DNA of 64,000 nt from Pseudonocardia sp. ICBG1293 (GCF_020131355.1 NZ_JAHLEL010000008.1:1-64000); one strand, 5' to 3'. Positions 35,504 through 44,330 are shown, counted from the first letter of the stretch. The notes: generated by a model from the letters alone, not told the origin. Translations and numbers: made by a program.

Positions 35504-36058
35504 CAGTACCCACCGCCGTAGCCGCTGCCGCCGGTGGACGGAGCCGGCGCCTCGGCGGGTGCGGGGGCCGGTGTCGCGGCCGGGGCCGGGTCGGACGCGT
35601 CGGTCCGGGCCGCGGTGAAGTCCCAGACCCTCCCGTCGGCGCGGGCGGTGCCGGTGGCGACGCCGTCGGCGACGGCGTACTCGACCTCCGCGCCGTCCTT
35701 CCCGGTCAGGCGGGTGGTGCCGCCGGGGGTTGGCAGGGCCCTTCGTCCAGGACTCGATGCCGCGGTTGTCGCAGACGTAGGCCGTCACGGCGCCGTCGGT
35801 GACCCGGATGTCGACGGTGACCTTCCCGTTCGTCGACCGGCCCTTGTAGACGACCGTGCCGGTCGCGGCCGGTGCCGGGGAGGCGGTCGGAGCGGGCGCC
35901 GCCGGGAGGGCGAGCGAGCCCGCGGCCTTTTCGACGGCGGCGGGGGCCGCCGCGGGCAGCGGTTGCGGTTCCGCGGTGAGCACGACGTTGGCCGTCGCGG
36001 CCCCGGCGGCGACCGCGCCGACGGCGACCATGGTCAGGAGGGGTCCGGAGAGTCGCAC
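35503..36058 (-). CDS. Small secreted protein (frame break near 35725-35729)
   Basis: This begins MRLSGPLLTMVAVGAVAAG, an N-terminal signal or anchor helix, followed by an Ala/Pro-rich linker. A small beta-rich domain follows: GTVVYKGRSTNGKVTVDIRV then AVTAYVCDNRGIESW. After IESWTKGP the frame breaks in a run of five G. Removing one base restores GGTTRLTGKDGAEVEYAVAD, then GRVWDFTAAR and a Pro-rich tail ending GGSGYGGGY. The stop at 35503-35505 then overlaps the next ATG, which supports the corrected frame (184 residues). Related small secreted proteins occur beside Rieske/DUF6529 genes, but their function is not known to me. Confidence 0.6.
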
Positions 36059-36059
36059 G

Positions 36060-37049
36060 TCAGCCCACCTCGATCCGGACCGAGTCGAACGCGGGCGTCT
36101 GGTCGGCCCGCTGCATCATCGGGGTGCGGTGCGACCCGTCGCCCGCCCACGACGAGCACTGCAGCTCCCCGGTCTGCTCGACCCCCGGCACGTCGATGGT
36201 GACGCTGTCCGGCCGCGCACCGCCGCCGCCGTCCTCGGTGGCCTCGAAGAACAGCGGGTCGGGCGCGGAGTCCGGGGCCTCGCCCGGATCGGGCAGGATC
36301 CGGCAGGCGGTGTGGAAGTGGCCGCGCTGGAGCCCCTCGCCGTCCAGCAGGGAGGCCTCCGCGTAGTAGCCGCCCTCGGCGGCCGGGAGGAACCGGTCGC
36401 GGACCAGGTTCCGCGTGCTGACGGTCAGGCGGAACGCCTCACCGGGCCGGACCGACGTCGGGGCCTGGGTGATCAGCAGCGACGGGCTGCGGTCGGCGTC
36501 GGCGACCTCGCCGAACGCGGTGGACACGCAACGGGGTGCCTTCTGGAAGCCGTCGTGGGCGGTGAGCCGGCTGCCGGAACAGTCGACGGCCAGGATGTCG
36601 AGCGCCGACGGCGCGCCGCCGGAACCCTGCCCGCCGGAACCCTGCCCGCCGGCCCCCTGCCCGCCGGAACCCTTGCCCCCGGAGCCCTGTCCGTCGGAGT
36701 CCGTCCCGCCGGGATCCTCCGCCGGAGAGTCGTCGCCGGACCCGGAGCCGCCGGACCCCGAGCCCGACCCCGATCCGGAGCCCGGGTCCGAGCCCGACCC
36801 GGAGCCCGAGCCGCCGGATCCCGTGTGCCCGGAGTGGTCGTGTCCCCCGCCCCCGGACGAGAAGGACCCCCCGCTCCCGGAGGACGAGCCGCCCGGGGCG
36901 GACTCCCCGGCGGACGCGACGTTCGACGGCCGGCCGCCCCGGTCGGCCGAGGCGGCCCCGGCGGCGTAGGCGGCGGGCCCGGCGACGAGCAGGCCCAGGG
37001 CGAGCGCGGTGACCGCGATCGTCCTGCTGCGGCTGGTGGTGGATCTCAT
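36060..37049 (-). CDS. Secreted protein with Gly/Ser-rich linker (often labelled pecanex-like)
   Basis: This encodes 329 residues. The signal peptide is RTIAVTALALGLLVAGPAAYA. Residues 35-150 are Gly/Ser/Asp repeats, including GQGSGG units encoded by 15-base repeats near 36625-36690. The C-terminal domain (about 150-329) contains DILAVDCSGSRLTAHDGFQ, PRCVSTAFGEV, GHFHTACRILPDPGEA, GELQCSSWAGDGSHRTPMMQR and four or more cysteines. Such proteins are sometimes named pecanex-like protein 1 in databases, with no functional basis I can see. Its ATG overlaps the stop of the DUF4142 gene (ATGA), tying it to that operon. Confidence 0.75.
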   Translation of the reverse strand: MRSTTSRSRTIAVTALALGLLVAGPAAYAAGAASADRGGRPSNVASAGESAPGGSSSGSGGSFSSGGGGHDHSGHTGSGGSGSGSGSDPGSGSGSGSGSGGSGSGDDSPAEDPGGTDSDGQGSGGKGSGGQGAGGQGSGGQGSGGAPSALDILAVDCSGSRLTAHDGFQKAPRCVSTAFGEVADADRSPSLLITQAPTSVRPGEAFRLTVSTRNLVRDRFLPAAEGGYYAEASLLDGEGLQRGHFHTACRILPDPGEAPDSAPDPLFFEATEDGGGGARPDSVTIDVPGVEQTGELQCSSWAGDGSHRTPMMQRADQTPAFDSVRIEVG

Positions 37050-38020
37050 CGGTATCGGCTCCTCGGGGCGGTGCGGTGCGCTCCGGTGGTGCGGGAGGGC
37101 GGCGCTCCGGTGTCGGTGTCCTGATCGAGGTCGTGGGGTGTGGCGTCGACGGGGTCGGGCTCGGGATCGGGCCGCGGCCGGACGGGTGGCACGTGGGCCA
37201 GCTCCTCCCAGGGGTCGGGCGGGCCGACCGGCAGGGCCCGCCGGGCGCCGTCGCCGGGACGACGCGGGGCGGGGACGAGCGCGGCCGCCGGACCGGGGGC
37301 GGGGCGGCCGCGCCGGTGCAGCGTCATGAGCAGCCCGCCCGCCGCGAGCAGGGCGACCCCGACCACCAGCGCCGGGACGACGACGTCGGACGCAGTGCGG
37401 GTCCCGGCCGGCACCGGGTCGGGCGGGGCGGGCAGCGCCGCGTAGTCGACGAGGCCGGTCGACTCGAGGTAGCCGATGTGCCGGGTGACGTACACCGATG
37501 CCTCGTTCGCGAACTGCCGCATGAGCTCGTTGCGGGTGCCGACCTTGACGTCGGTGATCACCGGCAGGACCGAGCCGTGCGCGGCCCGCAGGATCTGCAC
37601 GAACTGGCGGTCGTAGTCGGTCCCGGTACGGGCGGTCAGGTCGTTCATCCAGCCGATCTGCTGGTCGTTGGGCCTGCTGGGCAGCAGCACACCGAGCTGC
37701 TCGGCGGTGGAGCGGACCAGCTCGTCGAGGTCGTGGTGCTCGACGCCGAGCTTGCGGGCGACCTCGCGGACGGCGGGCGCGGTGGCCTGCTGCTCGCCCT
37801 GCTGCCCGGTCGGGGCCTCCCACAGTCCGGCGAGGCGCACCTTCTGCAGCAGGTCGCGGTCGGCGGGGCCGAGCGGGCCCCACCGGGTCTGCGTCCACCC
37901 CTCCTGCTGGTCGGTGGCGGCCGAGGTGGCCACCCAGTACTGCGCGAGCACGACGGCGACGACGGCGGCCAGCGCGGCGAGCACCGACCAGCGGAGCGGG
38001 CCGGGGATCCGGCGGGACAT
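37046..38020 (-). CDS. DUF4142 domain protein with C-terminal membrane helix
   Basis: This encodes 324 residues. An N-terminal membrane helix (WSVLAALAAVVAVVLAQYWV) is followed by an extracytoplasmic four-helix DUF4142 domain, with LGPADRDLLQKVRLAGLWE, KLGVEHHDLDELVRSTAEQL, FVQILRAAHGSVLPVI and FANEASVYVTRHIGYLEST. A second helix (VVVPALVVGVALLAAGGLLM) and a Pro-rich cytoplasmic tail follow. DUF4142 resembles ferritin-like bundles with conserved histidines. A strong GGGGAGGAGAA ribosome site precedes the ATG. It is translationally coupled to the next secreted protein and lies 17 bases after the ferric-reductase-like gene. Confidence 0.85.
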   Translation of the reverse strand: MSRRIPGPLRWSVLAALAAVVAVVLAQYWVATSAATDQQEGWTQTRWGPLGPADRDLLQKVRLAGLWEAPTGQQGEQQATAPAVREVARKLGVEHHDLDELVRSTAEQLGVLLPSRPNDQQIGWMNDLTARTGTDYDRQFVQILRAAHGSVLPVITDVKVGTRNELMRQFANEASVYVTRHIGYLESTGLVDYAALPAPPDPVPAGTRTASDVVVPALVVGVALLAAGGLLMTLHRRGRPAPGPAAALVPAPRRPGDGARRALPVGPPDPWEELAHVPPVRPRPDPEPDPVDATPHDLDQDTDTGAPPSRTTGAHRTAPRSRYR

Positions 38021-38037
38021 GGGTTCTCCTCCCCTTC

Positions 38038-39414
38038 TCAGACCTGGGCGAACTGCTCGGTGTGCACCCGGTCGTCCGGGACACCGAGCGCGGTGAGGGT
38101 GGCGAGGACGTCGCCGACGAGCTGCGGCCGGCCGCAGACGAAGTAGTCGAGCCGGCGGGCCGGGTCGTCGAGGTCGGTCAGTACGGCGGCGAGCAGTGCG
38201 GTGTCGATCGGCCCGGTCGCCCCGGACCAGTCCGCCGACGGACGGCGCAGCACCTCCGTCACCTGCAGGTCGACCAGCGTGCGCAGGTGCGCGAGCTCGG
38301 CCCGGAACAGCAGGTCGGCGCGGTCGCGGGCGTGCACCACCAGCCGGTACGGCCGCCGGTCGCCGCGGTCGGCGGCGGTGCGCAGCATGCTCATCATCGG
38401 GGTGATGCCGACCCCGCCGGCGATCAGCACGAGACCGGTCGAGGGCACCGAGTCCGGGGTGAACGAGCCGTACGGGCCGTCCACCCAGACCGGGTCGCCG
38501 CGGCGCAGCTCGCGCAGCCGTCCGGCGAAGTCGCCGGTGTGCCGGACGGTGAACTCGACCCGGCCGCGGTCGGACGCCGACGAGGCGATCGTGAACGGGT
38601 GTTCCTCCACCGACATCCGCTCCAGCCGCAGCCAGGCGAACTGGCCGGGCCGGAACCACGGTCCGGCGTGCCGCCCCGGCCGGGCCAGGACGAGCGTCGA
38701 CACGGTGGGGCTCTCCGGACGCACGACGTGCACCCGGAACTCGCCGGTCGCGGCGCGGGCGCCCCAGCGGAGCACCAGCACCGCGACCAGGGCCAGACCG
38801 AGCCCACCCAGCACCGGCCCCATGACGGCGTCGGTCACCAGGTTGTTCAGCCACAGCACGTGCAGCGACGACGCGCCGACCACGACCGCGGCCAGGCTCA
38901 GGTGCAGCCAGCGCCACACCTCGTGCGAGCCGGACCGCACGCCGCGCAGGGCGAGCACCAGCAGCACGACGACCGCGAGGGTCGCGAGGGTCGCCGCCTG
39001 CCCACGGGCCGGTGCCGCGAGCGGCACGAGCAGCCCGACGCGTTCCGGGTGGTCGGCCACGACGCAGGCCAGGTGCAGGGCGACGAGCACCCCGGCGAGC
39101 ACCCCGAGCCTGCGGTGCAGGCCGAGCAGGGTCTCCAGGCCGAGTGCGCCGGAGAGCCCGCGCACCCGGGACGGCAGCACCGCGACGATGACCATCGCCG
39201 ACAGCGCGAGCAGTCCGGTGAGCACCGAGAGCTGGTGCAGCAGTGGCTGCGGTCCGGAACGGAGCATCCAGATCAGCGACGGGCCGACGAGGACCGCGAC
39301 CAGCACGGATCCCCACACCGTGCGGGCGCGGCGATGCGCCAGCCAGGCGTCGGCGGGCGGCGGGGAGTCCCGCCGCAGGGGTGCGGTGACCGGATGCGGA
39401 ACCGGGCGGGTCAC
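38038..39414 (-). CDS. Ferric reductase-like transmembrane flavocytochrome
   Basis: This encodes 458 residues. The N-terminal half has six helices with paired histidines (LHRRLGVLAGVLVALHLACV and WRWLHLSLAAVVVGASSLHVLW), the ferric reductase/NOX haem b pattern. The C-terminal half is a ferredoxin-NADP reductase module: FRPGQFAWLRL, EHPFTIASSA for FAD, LVLIAGGVGITPMMSMLR for NAD(P)H, and the terminal FVCGRPQLVGDV. It can move electrons from cytosolic NAD(P)H across the membrane. As the first gene of the operon it probably feeds the downstream DUF6529 and Rieske proteins or reduces an external acceptor. Confidence 0.9.
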   Translation of the reverse strand: MTRPVPHPVTAPLRRDSPPPADAWLAHRRARTVWGSVLVAVLVGPSLIWMLRSGPQPLLHQLSVLTGLLALSAMVIVAVLPSRVRGLSGALGLETLLGLHRRLGVLAGVLVALHLACVVADHPERVGLLVPLAAPARGQAATLATLAVVVLLVLALRGVRSGSHEVWRWLHLSLAAVVVGASSLHVLWLNNLVTDAVMGPVLGGLGLALVAVLVLRWGARAATGEFRVHVVRPESPTVSTLVLARPGRHAGPWFRPGQFAWLRLERMSVEEHPFTIASSASDRGRVEFTVRHTGDFAGRLRELRRGDPVWVDGPYGSFTPDSVPSTGLVLIAGGVGITPMMSMLRTAADRGDRRPYRLVVHARDRADLLFRAELAHLRTLVDLQVTEVLRRPSADWSGATGPIDTALLAAVLTDLDDPARRLDYFVCGRPQLVGDVLATLTALGVPDDRVHTEQFAQV

Positions 39415-40060
39415 CGGTCCCCGGGCACACGCCCGGCCGGTGCAGGTGCCCGCGGTGCACGCGGGTGGGGGGTGTGGGGGCCGCGGACCGCCGCGGACCG
39501 GCCTCGGGCCGGTCGCGGGTGCGACGCTACGGTCGGGCGGACGCCGGGGGCGCGTCCGCGCAGGACGGGGCGGGTCATCGGATCACTCCGGTTCGTGGAG
39601 CCGGCCGGGCGGGGAGCCCCGGCCACCGCCGCAGCGTCCGAGGGGGAGCGGGCCGCGGTGCGGTGACACGAACATAGGAATCCCACCGGGGCGGGGTTGC
39701 GTTCCTGAGAGCGCCCACCGCCGTCCGGTCGTCGCCGTCCGGCGGGCGGGGTCCGGTCGCTCCGGTCGGAGTACGGGCGTGCGACCAACCGGCCCGGCGA
39801 CTCTCAGGAACACCGCGTGCACCGTGGGCGACCACCGCTGGTCCCGCCCGGTCGTCCTCCGGCGGCGCGGGCGCGCACGCCCGGCGGCCCGGAACCGGTT
39901 CCCCCGGGCGCTGTGGACGCCGGCGGTCCCGCTCCGGAGTCCGGGGCGGATCGGCCGGTGGTCGGCCGGGAGCTGCGACCCGGCGGCCGCGGGCCTGCTC
40001 GGAGAACCACGACGGCCGCGCCCGCCCACCACGGGACGGACGCGGCCGGTGGAGGAACCG
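39415..40060. other. Upstream region of the redox operon with a spaced inverted repeat
   Basis: These 646 bases lie between the redox operon and trpA. I see no convincing gene. The 11-base sequence GTTCCTGAGAG at 39701-39711 recurs inverted as CTCTCAGGAAC at 39801-39811. Each reads GGAAC on one strand, resembling extracytoplasmic-function sigma -35 boxes facing opposite ways. The rest is GC-rich non-coding sequence. Confidence 0.5.
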
Positions 40061-40855
40061 TCAGGCGGAGACGCGCTCCGCCGCCCGGACGCCCTCGGCG
40101 AGCTCGCGGGCGAGCGTCTCGACCGCGGACGGCCCGCCGGACTCCAGGGCCTGCACGAACGCGGTCCCGACGATGACGCCGTCGGCGTAGGAGGCGACGT
40201 CGGCCGCCTGCTCTGCGGTCCGCACCCCCAGCCCGACGCACACCGGGAGGGTCGCGACCTCCCGGGCACGGGTGACCAGGTCACGGGCCTCGACCCCGAC
40301 CGAGCGGACGCCGGTGACGCCCATCAGCGACGCGGCGTAGAGGAAGCCGCGGCTCGCGCCGACGGTCATTCGCATCCGCTCGGGGGTGGTGGTCTGGGCG
40401 ACCAGGAAGACCCGGTCCAGGTCGTGCTTCTCCGACGCGGCGAGCCACTCGTCGCAGTCGTCGGGGAGCAGATCGGGCGTGATCAGACCGGAGCCGCCCG
40501 CCGCGGCGAGGTCGGCGGCGAACCGCTCGATGCCGTAGCGGTCGATGAGGTTCCAGTAGGTCATGACCAGCGCCGGGGCACCGGCCTCGACGACCCCGCG
40601 GACGGCGGTGAACGCGTCCCGGGAGCGCGCGCCGTTGTCCAGCGCCTGCTGGGTGGCACGCTGGATGACCGGGCCGTCCATCAGCGGGTCGGAGTAGGGC
40701 AGTCCCACCTCGACGACGTCGACGCCACCCGCCACCATCGCCCGCATCGCCTCGACCGAGCCCTCGACGGTCGGGTAGCCGACCGGCAGGTACCCGACCA
40801 GTGCGGCCCGGCCCTCGGCCCGGACCGCCTCGATCCGCTGCGCCACGCTGGCCAT
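40061..40855 (-). CDS. trpA: Tryptophan synthase alpha subunit
   Basis: This 264-residue TIM-barrel enzyme splits indole-3-glycerol phosphate to indole and glyceraldehyde 3-phosphate. The catalytic glutamate and aspartate lie in VVEVGLPYSDPLMDGPVIQ. Phosphate-binding loops are seen in VCVGLGVRTAEQA and DGVIVGTAFV. It works as an alpha-beta-beta-alpha complex, passing indole to TrpB through a tunnel. Its ATG overlaps the trpB stop (TGATG), ensuring coupled synthesis. A short N-terminal tail and normal length suggest an intact enzyme. Confidence 0.97.
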   Translation of the reverse strand: MASVAQRIEAVRAEGRAALVGYLPVGYPTVEGSVEAMRAMVAGGVDVVEVGLPYSDPLMDGPVIQRATQQALDNGARSRDAFTAVRGVVEAGAPALVMTYWNLIDRYGIERFAADLAAAGGSGLITPDLLPDDCDEWLAASEKHDLDRVFLVAQTTTPERMRMTVGASRGFLYAASLMGVTGVRSVGVEARDLVTRAREVATLPVCVGLGVRTAEQAADVASYADGVIVGTAFVQALESGGPSAVETLARELAEGVRAAERVSA

Positions 40856-42117
40856 CAGACCGCTCCGTCCGTCACGGCGTTGCCCTCGTCGTCGATCAGC
40901 TGGAAGTACTTCGCCGCGGTGTCCACGTCCTTGTCGCCACGACCGGACAGGTTCACCAGCACGACCTTGCCCTCGCCCAGGCGCTTCGCCTCGCGCAGCG
41001 CACCGGCCAGCGCGTGCGCGCTCTCGATGGCCGGGATGATGCCCTCGGTGCGGCACAGGAGGCGGAAGGCCTCCATCGCCTCGGCGTCGGTGACCGACTC
41101 GTAGCGGGCGCGCCGGAGGTCGTGCAGCCAGGAGTGCTCCGGGCCGACACCCGGGTAGTCCAGACCGGCCGAGATGGAGTGCGAGTCGCGGGTCTGGCCG
41201 TCCTCGTCCTGGAGGATGAAGCTGCGCGACCCGTGCAGGACGCCGACGTCGCCGCCGCCGATCGACGACGCGTGCCGCGGGGCGTCGACGCCGTCGCCCC
41301 CTGCCTCGAAGCCGACGAGCTCGACGGAGGTGTCGTCCAGGAACGCGTGGAAGATGCCCATCGCGTTCGAGCCCCCGCCGACGCAGGCGCAGACCAGGTC
41401 GGGCAGGGCGCCGGTGAGGTCCTGGACCTGCTGCCGGGCCTCGACGCCGATGATCCGCTGGAAGTCGCGCACCATCGCCGGGAACGGGTGCGGACCGGCG
41501 ACCGAGCCGATGAGGTAGTGCGTGTCGGCCACGTTGGTGACCCAGTCGCGCATGGCCTCGTTCATCGCGTCCTTGAGAGTCCGCGTGCCCGAGGTGACCG
41601 GGCGGACCTCGGCGCCGAGCATGCGCATCCGGGCGACGTTGAGCGCCTGGCGCTCGGTGTCGACCTCGCCCATGTAGACGACGCACTCCAGCCCCATCAG
41701 GGCCGCGGCCGTGGCCGAGGCGACGCCGTGCTGCCCGGCTCCGGTCTCCGCGATGACCCGGGTCTTGCCCATGCGCTTGGTGAGCAGCGCCTGACCCAGC
41801 ACATTGTTGATCTTGTGCGAGCCGGTGTGGTTCAGGTCCTCGCGCTTGAGCAGGATGCGCGCGCCGCCGGCGTGCGCGGCGAACCGCGGCGCCTCGGTGA
41901 CCAGGCTCGGGCGGCCCGAGTAGGTGCGGTGCAGCTCGGCGAGCTCGGCCTGGAAGGCCTCGTCGGTCATCGCTGAGTGGTAGGCCTGCTCGAGCTCGTC
42001 CAGCGCGGCGACCAGCGCCTCCGGGACGTAGCGGCCGCCGAAGCGGCCGAAGTACGGGCCGGTCTGGTCGACCAGCCGCGCCGTGTCCCCGGCCGGGGGA
42101 AGGGCGGTGTCGGTCAC
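40855..42117 (-). CDS. trpB: Tryptophan synthase beta subunit
   Basis: This 420-residue PLP enzyme condenses indole with serine. The N-terminal [16 protein letters not shown] is diagnostic. The PLP lysine lies in [15 protein letters not shown], the TGAGQHGVA loop binds substrate, and [13 protein letters not shown] binds the cofactor phosphate. The GTG start at 42117 follows AGGGAG. Only trpB and trpA are present; trpE, trpD and trpC are not next to them in the window. The 5' leader contains an inverted repeat (42143-42188) that could influence expression. Confidence 0.97.
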   Translation of the reverse strand: MTDTALPPAGDTARLVDQTGPYFGRFGGRYVPEALVAALDELEQAYHSAMTDEAFQAELAELHRTYSGRPSLVTEAPRFAAHAGGARILLKREDLNHTGSHKINNVLGQALLTKRMGKTRVIAETGAGQHGVASATAAALMGLECVVYMGEVDTERQALNVARMRMLGAEVRPVTSGTRTLKDAMNEAMRDWVTNVADTHYLIGSVAGPHPFPAMVRDFQRIIGVEARQQVQDLTGALPDLVCACVGGGSNAMGIFHAFLDDTSVELVGFEAGGDGVDAPRHASSIGGGDVGVLHGSRSFILQDEDGQTRDSHSISAGLDYPGVGPEHSWLHDLRRARYESVTDAEAMEAFRLLCRTEGIIPAIESAHALAGALREAKRLGEGKVVLVNLSGRGDKDVDTAAKYFQLIDDEGNAVTDGAV

Positions 42118-42142
42118 GAGTACTCCCTGACGGATCGAGGAC

Positions 42143-42188
42143 CCCGATCTCGGGCCGCCGCCGGGCGGGGATGCGCCGGGAGATCGGG
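42143..42188 (-). promoter_or_regulatory. Leader hairpin upstream of trpB
   Basis: CCCGATCTC (42143-42151) pairs with GAGATCGGG (42180-42188) across a 28-base loop that can form further GC stems, 26-71 bases before the trpB start. It may be an mRNA structure or an operator. No Trp-rich leader peptide or T-box elements were seen. Confidence 0.35.
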
Positions 42189-42223
42189 CGGTCACGACGG
42201 TACACCGGGCCCACGGCACCGGA

Positions 42224-42266
42224 CCCGGCACCGGGGGCTCTCATATATCAGCGCCCCGGTGCCGGG
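42224..42266 (-). terminator. Hairpin downstream of the MFS gene, with AT-rich loop
   Basis: Perfect 13-base arms CCCGGCACCGGGG (42224-42236) and CCCCGGTGCCGGG (42254-42266) flank a loop containing catatatca, the most AT-rich spot nearby. It sits just past the stop of the MFS gene. The TATATG in the loop on the minus strand could also be the -10 box for trpBA, so terminator and promoter may overlap. Confidence 0.55.
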
Positions 42267-42274
42267 GGCGGGCC

Positions 42275-43519
42275 TCAGACGAAGCGCGGGCGCCCCGCGA
42301 CCCAGCCCAGCACCATCTCGACGACGATCACCCCGCCGAGCAGCACCAGCGACGGCGTCCAGGAACCGGTGACACCGTGCAGGATCCCGAACAGGAACGG
42401 CCCGGCCGCACCGATCAGGTAGCCGAAGCCCTGCGCCATCGCCGACAGGTCGGTGGTCTCGGCGGCCTCCCGGGTGCGCAGCGCGATGACGCCGAGGCCG
42501 AGCGGGAACACCGCCATCCCGGTGCCCAGCAGGACCGTCCACAGCCACGGTGCGGCGGCCGGGGCGATCGCGAGCCCGGTGACGGCGACCAGCGAGCAGC
42601 AGGCGAGCCCCACGATCCAGCCCGACTGCGAGGGCCGGTTCAGCGCGATCGGCGGGATGACGAAGGCCAGCGGGATCCCGATCAGGTTGATCAGGGCGAG
42701 CATCAGGCCGGCGTCGGTGCGGGTGACCCCGACCGACACGAACAGCTCCGAGAGCCAGCCCATCGCGACGTAGGCGACGCAGGCCTGCAGCCCGAAGAAC
42801 GCGGTCACCGCCCAGGCCAGCGGGCGGCGCACCATCGGACGGCGCTCCCCCGCGTCCGCGGCGCGGACCACCGGCTCCGGCTCACCGTGCCGGGCGCCCG
42901 CGACCCACACGACCAGGGCGGCCAGGGAGAGCAGCGCCCACGCCCCGACCGCGCCCCGCCAGCCGCCGAGCAGCGGCTCCAGCGGCGGGGTGAACGCGGC
43001 GCCGATCCCGCCGCCCGCGGCCAGCGCGGCGGTGTAGACGCCGGTGACCCGGCCGACGGCGTGCGGGAAGGACTGCTTCACCACGACCGGGATGAGCACG
43101 TTGCCGATCGCGATGCCCGCCGTGGCCACGAAGGTGCCGCCGAGCACGACCCAGGGGCCGTCGACGACGCGCAGCACGAGTCCGGCGGTGAGCACCGCCA
43201 TCGCGAGGCCGATCGCGCGGGCCATGCCCAGACGGCGGGCCAGCAGCGGGGCGGCGATCGCGGCGAGACCGAAGCAGATGGTGGGGGCCGCGGTGAGCAC
43301 GCTGGCCCAGACCGCCGAGGCGCCGAGACCGTCGCGGACCTCGCCGAGCACCGACGACATCGAGGTCACGGCCGGGCGCAGGTTCGACGCGGCGAGGGCG
43401 ACACCGACCACGAGCAGTGGCGTCCCGACGAGGGCGCCCCGGCGCGACGGCCCCGTCCCCTCGGCCCGTCCGGTGGCGATGATCTCCTCCGCGCGTGTCT
43501 CCTGCTCAGCAATGCTCAC
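42275..43519 (-). CDS. CynX/NimT family MFS transporter
   Basis: This encodes a 414-residue 12-helix transporter of the cyanate/2-nitroimidazole (CynX/NimT) group. It has LLVVGVALAASNLRPAVTSM at helix 1, characteristic of the group, then LLARRLGMARAIGLAM and GNVLIPVVVKQSFPHAVGRV, which is also characteristic. It probably exports small anions or drugs, but the substrate is unknown. It is divergent from a FadR-type regulator only 50 bases away, which is likely to control it. Confidence 0.88.
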   Translation of the reverse strand: MSIAEQETRAEEIIATGRAEGTGPSRRGALVGTPLLVVGVALAASNLRPAVTSMSSVLGEVRDGLGASAVWASVLTAAPTICFGLAAIAAPLLARRLGMARAIGLAMAVLTAGLVLRVVDGPWVVLGGTFVATAGIAIGNVLIPVVVKQSFPHAVGRVTGVYTAALAAGGGIGAAFTPPLEPLLGGWRGAVGAWALLSLAALVVWVAGARHGEPEPVVRAADAGERRPMVRRPLAWAVTAFFGLQACVAYVAMGWLSELFVSVGVTRTDAGLMLALINLIGIPLAFVIPPIALNRPSQSGWIVGLACCSLVAVTGLAIAPAAAPWLWTVLLGTGMAVFPLGLGVIALRTREAAETTDLSAMAQGFGYLIGAAGPFLFGILHGVTGSWTPSLVLLGGVIVVEMVLGWVAGRPRFV

Positions 43520-43568
43520 GAAACGGTATTGTTACAGACGTAGGATGTTCGGATGGAAGGATGATCCG

Positions 43569-44330
43569 GTGCCTCTCGTCACAGCGCGCCGCGGTGGCCT
43601 GGTCGACCAGGTCATCGACCAGCTCCGTTCCGCCATCACCGGCGGGGAGTGGCCGGTCGGTGGACGGATCCCCCCCGAGTCGGAGCTGGCCGCCTCGCTC
43701 GAGGTCGGCCGCAACACCGTCCGCGAGGCCGTCCGCGCCCTCGCCCACGGCGGCCTGCTGGAGGTGCGCCAGGGCGACGGCACCTACGTGCGGGCCACCA
43801 CCGAGCTGTCCGGTGCACTGCGCACGCTGTGCGGCCCGGAGCTGCGCGAGGTGCTGGAGGTCCGGCGCACCCTGGAGGTCGAGGCGGCCCGGATGGCGGC
43901 CGCCCGCCGGACCGACGCCGACGTCGCAGGCCTGCGGGCCGCACTGGCCGAGCGCGACCGGGCGGTCGCCGCCGTCGCCGAGCGCGGCCGGCGCGGGGAG
44001 CGGCCCGACGCCGCCGACCTGGAGCGCGCGGCCCGCGCGGACACCGACTTCCACGTCGCCGTCGTCCGGTGTGCGGGCAACAGCCTGCTGGTCGAGCTCT
44101 ACCGGGGCGTGGTGGAGGCGGTCGCGGACAGCGTGAAGACCACGATGCCCGGCACCGCGGGCACCGAGGACGACATCTCGCACACCGGGATCGTCGAGGC
44201 CATCGCCGACGGCGACGTGGACCGCGCCGCCCGTGAGGCCGGGGACTTCCTGGACCGGCTCATCGCCGGTCGCCCGGCCGGGCCCGACCGGGCGACCGGG
44301 CCGGGGACCGGGCCCCGTCCCACCGACTGA
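43569..44330 (+). CDS. FadR/GntR family transcriptional regulator
   Basis: This encodes a 253-residue regulator. The N-terminal winged helix has IPPESELAASLEVGRNTVREAVRALAHGGL, the canonical GntR signature. The all-helical FCD ligand domain includes LEVRRTLEVEAARMAA and the metal-binding histidine/aspartate set in ADTDFHVAVVRCAGN and HTGIVEAIADGD. I use the GTG at 43569 with GAAGGA upstream; an ATG at 43545 would add MFGWKDDP and sits directly after a TAGGAT box, so a near-leaderless longer form is possible. It is divergent from, and probably represses, the CynX-type transporter. Confidence 0.88.
   Translation: MPLVTARRGGLVDQVIDQLRSAITGGEWPVGGRIPPESELAASLEVGRNTVREAVRALAHGGLLEVRQGDGTYVRATTELSGALRTLCGPELREVLEVRRTLEVEAARMAAARRTDADVAGLRAALAERDRAVAAVAERGRRGERPDAADLERAARADTDFHVAVVRCAGNSLLVELYRGVVEAVADSVKTTMPGTAGTEDDISHTGIVEAIADGDVDRAAREAGDFLDRLIAGRPAGPDRATGPGTGPRPTD

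Noticed and set aside
34499..36058. A single 519-residue protein spanning the small secreted gene and the start of the DUF6529 gene
   Set aside because: It joins a real N-terminus to an Arg-rich out-of-frame middle; two separate genes with single-base breaks and a TGATG junction explain the sequence better.
39415..40060. Short frames of 70-145 codons in the gap before trpA
   Set aside because: All are Arg/Pro/Gly-rich on both strands with no ribosome site or motif.
42118..42274. T-box or Trp attenuator upstream of trpB
   Set aside because: No Trp-codon leader peptide, T-box sequence or specifier loop was found; only simple GC-rich dyads are present.
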